A DNA stretch of 64,000 bases from Pigmentiphaga litoralis (GTDB lineage Bacteria > Pseudomonadota > Gammaproteobacteria > Burkholderiales > Burkholderiaceae_B), in contig NZ_JACCBP010000001.1 of assembly GCF_013408655.1 (NCBI RefSeq), positions 62,001-126,000 on the forward strand, in the 5' to 3' direction. The notes beneath the pieces were generated by a model that did no database searches, had not been told where the DNA came from, and saw only the letters and a program-made list of their open reading frames with translations. The position numbers and the translations under genes were made by a program. This document shows, one piece after another, positions 39,563 to 48,813 of the stretch. Position 1 is the first letter of the stretch. Each line of letters begins with the position of its first letter.

Positions 39563-41803
39563 ATGCCCGCTCGCCACTTTGTTTTCCGCCCTCACGTGAT
39601 CGCGACCTTGCTCGCCTTGCAAACGCTGAGCGCCCACGCGCAGTCGCCTGCGTCATCCGCCGCCCCAACCTCTGTGCAGCCGCCGGCAGAAGCGACCACG
39701 CTGTCTACCGTGAACGTCAACGCCAGCGCCGACGCGTCCGCCGAGGGCGTTCCCGACGCCTACGCGGGCGGACAGGTTGCGCGCGGCGGCCGCGTCGGCA
39801 TCCTCGGCAACCTCGACACTATGAGCACGCCCTTCACCAGCACCAGCTACACCAGCGAACTGATCCAGGACCAGCAGGCACAAAGCGTGGCTGACGTTCT
39901 GCTCAACGATCCGTCGGTGCGCAGCGCACGCGGCTTCGGCAATTTCCAGGAACTGTATGTCGTGCGCGGCTTCCCGGTGTATTCCGACGACATCTCGTAC
40001 AACGGCCTGTACGGCATGCTGCCCCGCCAATACATCGCGTCGGAATTCTTTGAACGCGTCGAAGTGCTGCGCGGCGCGAACACCTTCCTGAACGGCGCGG
40101 CCCCGGCGGGCAGCGGCATCGGTGGCGCCATTAACCTGCTGCCCAAACGCGCGCCCAACGAACCGCTCAACCGCGTCGGCTTTGGCTTGCAGACCGGCGG
40201 GCAAAAGTCGGTCAACTTCGACGTTGCCCGGCGCTTTGGTCCGGACGACAGCGTTGGCCTGCGCCTGATCGGCGCGCGCCGCGACGGTGGCACGGGGGTG
40301 GATCGCGAAGAACGCGAAGTGTCTGCCCTCGGTATTGGCCTGGACTGGCGCGGCTCGCGGGCGCGTCTGTCAGCTGACGTGGGCTACCAGAACAGCAGCC
40401 TGAACGCAGGCCGGCCGAGCGTCACGCCGCTGGCAGGCGCACCGATCCCGCGCGCGCCGAATGCCTCGTCCAACTTCGCACAGCCATGGACGGTCGCCAA
40501 GGAACGCGACACCTTCGCGACCTTGCGTGGGGAATACGACATTACGGACCAGGTGACGGCCTGGGCGGCGGGGGGCGTGCGGCGCGGCAGCGAATTCAAT
40601 TCGCTGGCGAATCCGACGATCACCAATGCGGCAGGGGACACCACTGCCACCCGCTTCGACAACGCCCGCGAAGATCGGATCAGCACCGGCGAGATCGGCT
40701 TGCGCGCGAAGGTGCGCACGGGCAGTGTGGGGCACACCATTGTCGCGTCGGCTACGACGTACAACTCGCGGTCGGCCAATGCGTTTGTTCGCGGCACGGG
40801 CACGACGCTGAGCAACATCTATTCGCCGACTGACCGCGTGGCGACCGCGCTGGGCGCGCAGTCCAACGACATGACCAATCCGTCGTTGACCAACAAGGTC
40901 GAAACCAGCAGCTTCGCGTTGGCGGATACGCTTTCCTTCTATGACGACCGCGTCCTGCTGACCCTTGGCTTGCGGCGCCAGACCCTGGAGCAGACCAGCT
41001 ACGCCTACAACACGCTTGCGCCGGCACCGACTTCCGACACGACCAAGACGACACCGGTGGCCGGCATCGTCTTCAAGGCCACGGACTGGATGTCGGTGTA
41101 TGGCAACTACATCGAGGGCCTGGTGCGCGGGCCGATCGCCCCGGCCACGACCGGCGGGCTGGCCGTCGCCAACGTGGGCGCCATCCTGTCGCCGTACGTC
41201 GCGAAGCAGAAAGAAGCCGGCCTGAAATTCGACTCCGGCCGTATGGGCGGCAGCGTTGCGGTGTTCGAAACGACCCAACCGATCACGGGCTTTGAGCGTA
41301 TTGCCGGCAGCACCGCCGTCAACTTCGGCCCCTACGGCGAACAGCGCAACCGTGGCCTGGAATTCTCGGTATATGGCGAGCCGGTCCGTGGCGTGCGCGT
41401 GCTGGGCGGCTTGACCCTGCTCGATGCAGAACAATCCAAGACGCAAAACGGCGCGACAGACGGCAAGGACGCGGTCGGCGTTCCCGAACGCCAACTGAAC
41501 CTCGGCGCCGAATGGGACATCCCAGGCATCCGCAACCTGGCCGTCAACGCCCGCGCCGTCTACACGTCCAAGCAGTTCGCCAACGCCGCCAACACACAAA
41601 CCGTGCCCTCATGGACCCGCTTCGACTTGGGCGCACGCTACCTGATCGACATCGGCAACAACCGGACGCTGACCCTGCGGGCGCGCATCGACAACCTGTT
41701 CGACCGCAACTACTGGGCATCGGCAGGGGGCTCGCCAGGATCGAACTATCTGGTGGTGGGCGCGCCGCGTACGTTCTACGTGACGGGCACGATCGACTTC
41801 TGA
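39563..41803 (+). CDS. TonB-dependent siderophore receptor (copy 1)
   Basis: A 746-residue outer-membrane gated channel. A signal peptide (about 1-25, ending AHAQ) is followed by a TonB-box-like segment (TLSTVNVNA), a plug domain (about 70-190, with QSVADVLLNDPSVRSARGFG and GFPVYSDD) and a 22-strand beta barrel ending in the C-terminal aromatic residue F of TGTIDF. Such receptors import ferric siderophores using TonB energy. The start at 39563 matches the start of the next gene, giving exactly the same length. A Fur-like site lies upstream. The ligand is unknown; the plug resembles the ferrichrome/catecholate receptor group. Confidence 0.93.
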   Translation: MPARHFVFRPHVIATLLALQTLSAHAQSPASSAAPTSVQPPAEATTLSTVNVNASADASAEGVPDAYAGGQVARGGRVGILGNLDTMSTPFTSTSYTSELIQDQQAQSVADVLLNDPSVRSARGFGNFQELYVVRGFPVYSDDISYNGLYGMLPRQYIASEFFERVEVLRGANTFLNGAAPAGSGIGGAINLLPKRAPNEPLNRVGFGLQTGGQKSVNFDVARRFGPDDSVGLRLIGARRDGGTGVDREEREVSALGIGLDWRGSRARLSADVGYQNSSLNAGRPSVTPLAGAPIPRAPNASSNFAQPWTVAKERDTFATLRGEYDITDQVTAWAAGGVRRGSEFNSLANPTITNAAGDTTATRFDNAREDRISTGEIGLRAKVRTGSVGHTIVASATTYNSRSANAFVRGTGTTLSNIYSPTDRVATALGAQSNDMTNPSLTNKVETSSFALADTLSFYDDRVLLTLGLRRQTLEQTSYAYNTLAPAPTSDTTKTTPVAGIVFKATDWMSVYGNYIEGLVRGPIAPATTGGLAVANVGAILSPYVAKQKEAGLKFDSGRMGGSVAVFETTQPITGFERIAGSTAVNFGPYGEQRNRGLEFSVYGEPVRGVRVLGGLTLLDAEQSKTQNGATDGKDAVGVPERQLNLGAEWDIPGIRNLAVNARAVYTSKQFANAANTQTVPSWTRFDLGARYLIDIGNNRTLTLRARIDNLFDRNYWASAGGSPGSNYLVVGAPRTFYVTGTIDF

Positions 41804-41940
41804 GATTGCTTGGGGCGTGTGTGCGGATCGGCAGAGGCACGCCGACTGCCGCGCGCTAGCCATGGAGTTCCGCGTAAGCCTTTCGATTTAGGCGTTTCAC
41901 CTACGCGACAGCACTTACTTGCGGACGCCTTTTCAGCAAC

Positions 41941-41959
41941 AATAACGGTTCTCATTTTC
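41941..41959 (+). promoter_or_regulatory. Fur box, second TonB receptor
   Basis: AATAACGGTTCTCATTTTC matches 13 of 19 positions of the Fur consensus and ends 19 bp before the start codon, where it would block transcription when iron is plentiful. Confidence 0.65.
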
Positions 41960-41978
41960 GTTCCCTGTGGACCGTGTC

Positions 41979-44219
41979 ATGCCCCAACGCCGCTTTGCCT
42001 ACCGCCCGCACGTGCTGGCTACCCTGCTTGCGCTGCACGCCATGGGCGCGTACGCCCAGACCACAGGCGGCTCATCGGCCGACCCGGCGGCCCCCGCCGC
42101 GCCTGCCACGACACTGTCCACAGTCAACGTCAACGCCAGCGCGGACGCGTCGGCAGAAGGCCTGCCCGAAGCCTACGCAGGCGGCCAGGTCGCCCGGGGC
42201 GGCCGCGTCGGCATCCTGGGCAACCAGGACTACATGGCCACGCCGTTCTCCAGCACCAACTACACCAGCGAACTGATCCAGGACCAGCAGGCGCAAAGCG
42301 TAGCCGACGTATTGCTCAACGATCCGTCGGTGCGCACCGCACGCGGTTTCGGCAATTTCCAGGAGCTGTACGTCGTGCGCGGCTTTCCGGTCTATTCCGA
42401 TGACGTCGCCTACAACGGCCTGTACGGCATGCTGCCGCGCCAGTACATCTCGTCCGAATTCTTTGAACGCGTCGAAGTCTTCCGGGGTGCGAATACCTTC
42501 CTGAACGGCGCAGCCCCCGGCGGATCCGGCATCGGCGGCGCCATCAACCTGCTGCCCAAACGTGCACCGAACGAGCCCCTGAACCGCGTCGGCTTCGGCA
42601 TCCAGACGGGCGGCCAGAAATCCCTGCAATTCGATCTGGCGCGCCGTTTCGGCCCCGACGACAGCCTGGGTATCCGCCTGTACGGCACCCGCCGCGACGG
42701 CGGCACCGGTGTCCGCGGTGAAGACCGCGAACTGTCCGCCATGGGCGTGGGCCTCGACTGGCGCAGCAGCCGGGCGCGTCTGTCGGCCGACGTGGGCTAC
42801 CAGAACAACGACCTGCGCAATGGCCGCCCCAGCGTCACGCCGGGCGCCAACCTGCCGATCCCGCGTGCGCCCGATGCGTCGTCCAACTTCGCGCAACCCT
42901 GGACCTACTCCAAGGAACGCAACCTGTTCGCCACCGTGCGCGGCGAATACGACATCACCGACAACGTCACGGCGTGGGCCGCCGGCGGTGTCCGTCGCGG
43001 CAGCGAATCCAACTCGCTTGCCAACCCCACCGTCACCAACGCGGCCGGCGACACCACGGCCTACCGCTTCGACAACCACCGCGAAGACCGCATCAGCACC
43101 GGCGAAATCGGCCTGCGCGCCAAGCTGCGCACCGGCAGCGTCGGCCATACGCTCGTCGCATCGGTCGCCACCTACAACGGCCGCGAACGCAATGCCTATG
43201 CGTTCTCGGACTTTGGCGGCTTTGCCAGCAACCTGTACTCCCCGATCAACGTCGCCGCCCCGGTCGCCAATGCGTTGGTGGGCGGATCGCTGACCGATCC
43301 AGTGCAAACCAACAAGGTCGAGACCCGCAGTTTTGCGATCGCCGACACGCTGTCGTTCTTCGATGACCGCGCCTTGCTGACCATCGGCGCCCGCCGCCAG
43401 ACGATCGAGCAGAACGCCTACAACGTCAACACTGGATTCCAGGAAAGCAGCTACGACAAATCCAAGACGTCGCCGGTCGCTGGCATCGTCTTCAAGCTCA
43501 CACCAGCCACATCCTTGTACGGCAACTACATTGAAGGCCTGGTCCGCGGCGACGTCGCACCAACCACCACTCCCGGTGGCCTGGTGGTGACCAACGGCGG
43601 GCAGATCTTCTCGCCCTACAAGTCCAAGCAGAAAGAAATCGGCGTCAAATACGATGGCGGGCGCATCGGCGGCAATTTGGCGTTCTTCCAGACCGACAAA
43701 CCCATTACCGCGTTCGAGCGCACCGGCGCGTTCGCCGTGTACGGCCCGTATGGCGAACAACGCAACCGCGGGCTCGAACTATCCGTATTCGGCCAACCGG
43801 TCCGGGGCGTGCGCGTCCTGGGCGGCCTGACCCTGCTCGACGCCGAACAAACCAAAACGCAAGACGGCATCACCAACGGCAAAGACGCCATTGGCGTTGC
43901 CAAACGCCAATTCAATCTGGGCGCCGAATGGGACATCCCGGGTGTGAACAACCTGGCCGTCAACGCCCGCATGGTATATACGTCCAAACAGTATGCCGAC
44001 GCAGCCAATACCCAAAGCGTCCCGTCATGGACCCGCTTCGATCTGGGCGCCCGGTATCTGATGGATATCGGCAACAACCGCACGCTGACCATGCGCGCCC
44101 GCGTCGACAACCTGTTTGACAAGAATTACTGGGCTTCCGTCGGCGGCTATCCCGGTTCGGGCTATCTGGTATTGGGCGCCCCGCGCACCTTCATGCTGAC
44201 CGGCACCATCGACTTCTAA
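41979..44219 (+). CDS. TonB-dependent siderophore receptor (copy 2)
   Basis: A 746-residue paralogue of the gene just upstream, of equal length, with long identical stretches (for example GFGNFQELYVVRGFPVYSDD). Signal peptide about 1-25 (AYAQ), TonB-box-like TLSTVNVNA, plug, beta barrel ending TGTIDF. The two copies differ most in exposed barrel loops (around residues 270-300 and 400-440), suggesting different ligands or phages. The ATG at 41979 aligns with the start of copy 1. It ends 12 bp before the PepSY gene and is likely cotranscribed with it. Confidence 0.93.
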   Translation: MPQRRFAYRPHVLATLLALHAMGAYAQTTGGSSADPAAPAAPATTLSTVNVNASADASAEGLPEAYAGGQVARGGRVGILGNQDYMATPFSSTNYTSELIQDQQAQSVADVLLNDPSVRTARGFGNFQELYVVRGFPVYSDDVAYNGLYGMLPRQYISSEFFERVEVFRGANTFLNGAAPGGSGIGGAINLLPKRAPNEPLNRVGFGIQTGGQKSLQFDLARRFGPDDSLGIRLYGTRRDGGTGVRGEDRELSAMGVGLDWRSSRARLSADVGYQNNDLRNGRPSVTPGANLPIPRAPDASSNFAQPWTYSKERNLFATVRGEYDITDNVTAWAAGGVRRGSESNSLANPTVTNAAGDTTAYRFDNHREDRISTGEIGLRAKLRTGSVGHTLVASVATYNGRERNAYAFSDFGGFASNLYSPINVAAPVANALVGGSLTDPVQTNKVETRSFAIADTLSFFDDRALLTIGARRQTIEQNAYNVNTGFQESSYDKSKTSPVAGIVFKLTPATSLYGNYIEGLVRGDVAPTTTPGGLVVTNGGQIFSPYKSKQKEIGVKYDGGRIGGNLAFFQTDKPITAFERTGAFAVYGPYGEQRNRGLELSVFGQPVRGVRVLGGLTLLDAEQTKTQDGITNGKDAIGVAKRQFNLGAEWDIPGVNNLAVNARMVYTSKQYADAANTQSVPSWTRFDLGARYLMDIGNNRTLTMRARVDNLFDKNYWASVGGYPGSGYLVLGAPRTFMLTGTIDF

Positions 44220-44231
44220 GGAAACACACGC

Positions 44232-45518
44232 ATGCGCAGGGCCTTGACCCTTATTCATCGATGGGCGGGCCTGACGGTTGCGCTATTCCTCATCGTCGCC
44301 GGGCTGACCGGTGCGATTACCTCGTGGGACCACGAACTCGACGAGTGGTTGAACGAGGATTTATATAAAACCGAAAGCCGCGGCGAATTCCGGGACCCCC
44401 TGGAACTCGCCGCTGCGATCGAAGCCGCCGACCCCCGCGCCCGCGTCACCTACGTCGCCCTGAACTTCGAAGAAGGCCACAACGCCGGCTATTTCGTCGA
44501 ACCCCGCATCGACCCCGCCACGGGCGCCCCCTACGCGCTTGGCTACAACGCCGTCTTCGTCGACCCCGTCACCGCCAACATCGCCGGCCGCCGCGACACC
44601 ACCGCCGTGTCCCTCACCCGCGAAAACCTGATGCCCTTCCTGCGGACCGTGCACTACAGCCTGCACATCCCCAGCATGTGGGGCACCGACCGCATCGGCT
44701 ACTGGATCATGGGCACCGTTGCATTGATCTGGCTGATCGACAGCTTTGTCGGTTTCTACCTGACCACGCCCCGCAAACTGCGGTTGCCTTCGATCCCCCA
44801 CCGACGTGACCCCGCGACCTGGTGGCAAAGATGGAAACCCGCGTGGATGGTGCGGTGGAGGGCAGGGGGCTACAAGCTCAACTTCGACCTGCACCGCGCG
44901 GGCGGCCTGTGGGTGTGGGGCATCATCATCGTCGTGGCCTTCACCTCATTTTCGTTGAATCTGTACCGCGAGGTGTTTTATCCGGTGCTGTCTTTGGTTT
45001 CCAAGACCACGCCGGGGCCGTATGAGACGCGCACCATGGCGCCGCTAGGGACCTTCATTGAACCCAAACTGAGTTTTGCGCAAGTCGTGCCGATCGCGGC
45101 ATTTGCTGCGAAAGAACGCGGCTTCGCCACACCGCCGGGTGGCGTGTATTACGAAGGGCGGTATGGGTTCTATAACGTGTCGTTCTTCAATCCCGGCGGG
45201 GATCATGACCAGGGCGGGATGGGCCTGTCGAATCTTTATCTGGATGCGAACACCGGCGCGGTGCTGAGCGAGAACCAGCCGTGGAAGGGGACGGTGGCGG
45301 ATGTGTTCGTGCAGTTGCAGTTCCCGCTCCATTCCGGCCGGATTCTGGGAATGCCCGGGCGGATCATGATGTCGCTGATGGGGTTGCTGGTGGCGATGTT
45401 GTCGGTGACGGGGATTGTGATCTGGGCGAAGAAGCGGCGGGCGAGGCTGCTTCAGGAACGCCGGGAGAAAGCCATTTCAACGGGTCGACCTCAAACTGCA
45501 AGGCCTAGGACCGCCTGA
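44232..45518 (+). CDS. PepSY domain-containing inner-membrane protein (siderophore reductase type)
   Basis: A 428-residue protein with four TM helices (about 14-36, 150-175, 225-250, 375-400) and PepSY-type periplasmic segments. The opening RRALTLIHRWAGLTVALFLI and the histidines in HRWAG, HYSLH and DLHRAGG, which could bind haem, are typical of the PiuB/FoxB group. Such proteins are encoded beside TonB receptors and are thought to reduce ferric siderophores in the periplasm. An AAGGAAA Shine-Dalgarno precedes the ATG. Together with the two receptors it forms an iron-uptake unit, but no ABC importer is adjacent. Confidence 0.88.
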   Translation: MRRALTLIHRWAGLTVALFLIVAGLTGAITSWDHELDEWLNEDLYKTESRGEFRDPLELAAAIEAADPRARVTYVALNFEEGHNAGYFVEPRIDPATGAPYALGYNAVFVDPVTANIAGRRDTTAVSLTRENLMPFLRTVHYSLHIPSMWGTDRIGYWIMGTVALIWLIDSFVGFYLTTPRKLRLPSIPHRRDPATWWQRWKPAWMVRWRAGGYKLNFDLHRAGGLWVWGIIIVVAFTSFSLNLYREVFYPVLSLVSKTTPGPYETRTMAPLGTFIEPKLSFAQVVPIAAFAAKERGFATPPGGVYYEGRYGFYNVSFFNPGGDHDQGGMGLSNLYLDANTGAVLSENQPWKGTVADVFVQLQFPLHSGRILGMPGRIMMSLMGLLVAMLSVTGIVIWAKKRRARLLQERREKAISTGRPQTARPRTA

Positions 45519-45807
45519 TTCCACCGCGCCGGGGCGCTGTCCGAATGCAGCCAAGCCGGCACGTCTGGACCGTCGCTTTGCCCAATGGTCCTGCGTCGGC
45601 CTGCCACAACGTTACCGGATGGCTGTGGTGTTGCGGGTTGACACGCAGCGGCACCCGCGCGAATATCGGTCCAGATGACGCAGTGCACCAGTTTGCCGGT
45701 GCCGCGCATGTTTGTTCCCGGTCGCCGCGGCGCTTCAACCTTCGGCGCGACCTATCCAGCTCACAGCGCCCGCAGTGGTGAGCGATTGACTCTCAGACAG
45801 GATCGGC

Positions 45808-47004
45808 ATGGAAGCCTATGTTCTTGACTGGGCCAATCTTCTGCTGCGCTGGCTCCACATCATTGTGGCCATCGCCTGGATAGGCTCTTCCTTCTACTTC
45901 GTCTGGCTGGACAACAGCCTCCTCAAGCCGCAAAACCCTGCGCTCCTTAACAAAGGCGTGTCGGGTGAGCTGTGGGCCGTCCACGGTGGCGGTTTCTACA
46001 ATCCCCAGAAATACATGGTGGCGCCCAAGCAGTTGCCCGAGCACCTGCACTGGTTCTACTGGGAAAGCTACTTCACGTGGATGTCGGGTTTTGCGCTCTT
46101 TATCGCGCTGTACCTGTTCAACGCGCAGACCTATCTGATCGACAAGAACGTGTTCGACTGGAGCCCGGCGGCTGCAGTCAGCGCGGCGCTGGCGATGCTG
46201 GTGGTGGGCTGGGTGGTGTATCACCTGATCTGTACGATGGCCGGGACGGAAGAAGGGTCGGACCTGAAGGTGGGTATCGCGGTCAGCATCTTTATCGTGC
46301 TGGCGTCGTGGGTGGCCTGTCAGTTGTTTTCGGGCCGCGCGGCGTTTCTGCTGACGGGCGCAATGATCGCGACGATCATGAGCGCGAACGTGCTGATGGT
46401 GATCATTCCGGGGCAGCGCAAGGTGGTGGCGGCGATGCGGGCGGGGCAGCCGGTCGATCCGATCTATGGCAAGTTGGGCAAGCAGCGCAGCGTTCACAAC
46501 ACGTATTTCACGCTGCCGGTGATTTTCGCGATGCTGTCGAATCACTACAGCATGGTGTATTCCGCCAAACATAACTGGGTCGTGCTGGTTGTGCTGATGC
46601 TGTCGGGCGCGCTGATTCGCCAGTATTTTGTGCTGCGGCACAAGGGTGTGAATCAGATCGGTTATCCGATTGCGGGTGTGGCGCTGATTGTCGCGATCGC
46701 GGTGTGGATTGCACCGGCATCGGTAACGGCGCCGGCGCCGGCCAAGACGGCATTCACGGAAGCCGATACGGCGCAGGTGCAGCAGATTGTGGCGCAGCGC
46801 TGCGCGATGTGTCATAACGCGGTGGTGCAGAACAAGGGTATCCAGCTGGATACGCCAGCCACGCTGACGTCGCATGCCCAGGCTGTCTACCAGCAGGCGG
46901 TGGTGCAGAAGACGATGCCGATGGCGAATGCGACCGGCATGACGGATGAGGAACGGGCGCTGCTGGGCCGGTGGTTCCTGGCCGGGGCGCCTGCGCCGAA
47001 GTAG
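45808..47004 (+). CDS. puuD: Urate hydroxylase PuuD (membrane domain plus cytochrome c)
   Basis: A 398-residue membrane enzyme for the first step of urate breakdown (urate to 5-hydroxyisourate). The N-terminal domain has about eight TM helices with conserved histidines ([20 protein letters not shown] near 16, [15 protein letters not shown] near 79), and a C-terminal cytochrome c domain has a haem site C332-A-M-C-H336 and a Met ligand region (KTMPM). Unlike soluble uricase it passes electrons to the respiratory chain. Other purine-breakdown genes are not next to it. A hairpin follows. Confidence 0.93.
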   Translation: MEAYVLDWANLLLRWLHIIVAIAWIGSSFYFVWLDNSLLKPQNPALLNKGVSGELWAVHGGGFYNPQKYMVAPKQLPEHLHWFYWESYFTWMSGFALFIALYLFNAQTYLIDKNVFDWSPAAAVSAALAMLVVGWVVYHLICTMAGTEEGSDLKVGIAVSIFIVLASWVACQLFSGRAAFLLTGAMIATIMSANVLMVIIPGQRKVVAAMRAGQPVDPIYGKLGKQRSVHNTYFTLPVIFAMLSNHYSMVYSAKHNWVVLVVLMLSGALIRQYFVLRHKGVNQIGYPIAGVALIVAIAVWIAPASVTAPAPAKTAFTEADTAQVQQIVAQRCAMCHNAVVQNKGIQLDTPATLTSHAQAVYQQAVVQKTMPMANATGMTDEERALLGRWFLAGAPAPK

Positions 47005-47042
47005 TCAACACACTTATCCATCGCGCCTTCCCAGGCGCAAAT

Positions 47043-47070
47043 CGAGGGCGGCTTCCGGGCCGCCCTCGTC
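47043..47070 (+). terminator. Probable terminator after puuD
   Basis: A perfect 10-bp stem (CGAGGGCGGC / GCCGCCCTCG) with a 6-nt loop; the following sequence is only modestly T-rich. Confidence 0.6.
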
Positions 47071-47137
47071 ATTTACAATGCCCGGCATGTCTCGCCACCA
47101 CGGCGAGCCCGGCATTCCAGATAAAAAGGGCCTCCCC

Positions 47138-48334
47138 ATGATCATCAAACCGCGCGTGCGTGGATTCATCTGCGTGACTACCCATCCGGTTGGCTGCGAA
47201 GCCAACGTCAAGGAACAGATCGATTACGTGACCGCTCAGGGTCCGATCGCCAATGGGCCGAAGCGCGTGCTGGTGATTGGCGGGTCGACGGGGTATGGCC
47301 TGGCTGCTCGCATTTCTGCCGCGTTCGGGTCTGACGCCGCAACCCTGAGCGTGTTCTTTGAACGCGCGGGTACCGAATCGAAGCCGGCCACGGCGGGCTG
47401 GTACAACACGGCCGCCTTCGAAAAGTTTGCGACGGCCAAGGGCCTGTACGCACGGGGCATCAATGGCGACGCGTTTTCGGACGCCGTAAAGCAGCGCACG
47501 ATAGCCGTGATCAAGGAAGACCTGGGTCAAGTGGACCTGGTCGTGTACAGCCTGGCGTCGCCGCGCCGCACGCATCCCAAGACGGGTGAGGTCTTCAATT
47601 CGACGCTCAAGCCGGTCGGCAAGTCGATTACCGTGCGCGGTATCGATACCGACAAGGAAGTGGTCAAGGACGTGACGCTGGAACCTGCCAGCGAGAAGGA
47701 AATCGCCGACACGGTCGCCGTGATGGGTGGCGAGGACTGGCAGATGTGGATCGACGCGCTGCAGGAAGCGGGCGTGCTGGCCGAAGGCGCGAAGACGACG
47801 GCGTTCACTTACCTGGGCGAGAAGGTCACGCACGACATCTACTGGAATGGTTCGATCGGCGCCGCCAAGAAGGACCTGGACCAGAAGGTGTTGAGCATTC
47901 GCGAAAAACTGGCTGCGACGGGTGGCGACGCGCGTGTGTCGGTGTTGAAGGCGGTTGTGACGCAGGCAAGCTCGGCCATTCCGGTCATGCCGCTGTACCT
48001 GTCGTTGCTGTTCAAGGTGATGAAGGCCAAGGGCACGCACGAAGGGTGTATCGAGCAGGTCTACGGTCTGTACAAGGAAAGCCTGTACGGCAACGCGCCG
48101 CATGTGGATGACGAAGGGCGTTTGCGCGCGGATTACAAGGAACTGGATCCGGCAGTGCAGGAAGAAGTACAGAAGCTGTGGGATGAGGTCACGACCGAGA
48201 CCATTTATAGCCAGACGGATTTTGCGGGCTACAAGAAGGACTTTCTGCGGCTGTTCGGCTTCGAGATTGAGGGTGTGGATTACAACGCCGACGTGAATCC
48301 CGACGTGCAGATTCCGAACGTCGTGCAGGTCTAA
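47138..48334 (+). CDS. fabV: Enoyl-[acyl-carrier-protein] reductase FabV (NADH)
   Basis: A 398-residue enzyme of the FabV/trans-2-enoyl-CoA reductase family, performing the last reduction in each fatty acid elongation cycle. Marks are the N-terminal [20 protein letters not shown], the NADH-binding [16 protein letters not shown] (residues about 44-59), and the active-site Tyr-x8-Lys in [12 protein letters not shown]. FabV is naturally resistant to triclosan. The ATG at 47138 gives the standard length and has AAGGG upstream; a longer frame overlaps puuD. It is separated from puuD by a hairpin and is probably a single gene. Confidence 0.95.
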   Translation: MIIKPRVRGFICVTTHPVGCEANVKEQIDYVTAQGPIANGPKRVLVIGGSTGYGLAARISAAFGSDAATLSVFFERAGTESKPATAGWYNTAAFEKFATAKGLYARGINGDAFSDAVKQRTIAVIKEDLGQVDLVVYSLASPRRTHPKTGEVFNSTLKPVGKSITVRGIDTDKEVVKDVTLEPASEKEIADTVAVMGGEDWQMWIDALQEAGVLAEGAKTTAFTYLGEKVTHDIYWNGSIGAAKKDLDQKVLSIREKLAATGGDARVSVLKAVVTQASSAIPVMPLYLSLLFKVMKAKGTHEGCIEQVYGLYKESLYGNAPHVDDEGRLRADYKELDPAVQEEVQKLWDEVTTETIYSQTDFAGYKKDFLRLFGFEIEGVDYNADVNPDVQIPNVVQV

Positions 48335-48533
48335 GCGCAGCGGCTTGAAGGTCAGGCCGGCGGCCGGCTGTTCCCGCGCGGAGCATGCTGTCGCAGTGAC
48401 AGCACGGCGGCAGCCGCGGGGCGACCAGAGCGTGCACATTGCTTCGCCGAGTGACGGCGATGCGATCACCGCGCGCTGTCATCACCAGGTCATAGACGCT
48501 CCGACGTAAAAAGACGCCGCCTCGGGGCAGGGG

Positions 48534-48539
48534 TATACT
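48534..48539 (+). promoter_or_regulatory. Candidate -10 element for the riboswitch operon
   Basis: TATACT, a few bases before the aptamer, so that transcription would start just at its 5' end. The -35 region is poor. Confidence 0.45.
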
Positions 48540-48544
48540 GCCTG

Positions 48545-48642
48545 CTGCTCCGGGGTGTGTCCGCGCAGTTGTTAGCGGACGCTGAGATGACCATACCGAA
48601 CCCGCGAACTTGACTCGGTTCATACCGACGTAAGAAGAGCTG
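48545..48642 (+). ncRNA. TPP riboswitch (thi box)
   Basis: The aptamer shows the TPP signature in order: P1 GCTC/GAGC (48547-48550 with 48637-48640), the CGGGGTG bulge, a P3 stem GTCCGC/GCGGAC with a 10-nt loop (about 48559-48580), the GCTGAGAT element (48581-48588), then ACCCGCGAACTTGA-like P4/P5 sequence with CGG-TTCATA-CCGACGTAAG (about 48615-48634), corresponding to the conserved CTGATC...TAAT...GCGTAGGGA segment. It lies 170 bp before the luxE-like start on the same strand. TPP binding normally lowers expression of the genes downstream. No T-rich terminator follows, so control of translation, or Rho-dependent termination, is more likely than intrinsic termination. Confidence 0.9.
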
Positions 48643-48813
48643 TCTGCCGAACCGCGGCCCCCGGGCCGCACCCTGCACGACTTCCCCGATCTTGGTGTGA
48701 CGGGACGTCGGGCCAAGCAGGATCGGCAGCGAATGGCGAGTGTCTGCCACGCTTTCGGAGCAAGGTTCCGGTTTCGACCGGCCAAGAACGCCAAGGCTCC
48801 GACGAGGCACCCT

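Larger units (their letters stand above)
48335..48813 (+). other. Regulatory region between fabV and the luxE-like gene
   Basis: 479 bp without a supported gene. It holds a hairpin after fabV (TGCTGTC / GACAGCA, 48386-48404), a possible -10 TATACT at 48534-48539, the TPP aptamer (48545-48642), a GC-rich hairpin (GCGGCCC / GGGCCGC, about 48653-48668) and a UUCG-capped hairpin (CCGGT-TTCG-ACCGG, 48768-48781) 32 bp before the GTG start. Confidence 0.7.

Noticed and set aside
42072..43760. 562-codon minus-strand frame opposite the second TonB receptor
   Set aside because: Opposite-strand shadow; a similar shadow occurs opposite the first receptor because the two genes are paralogues.
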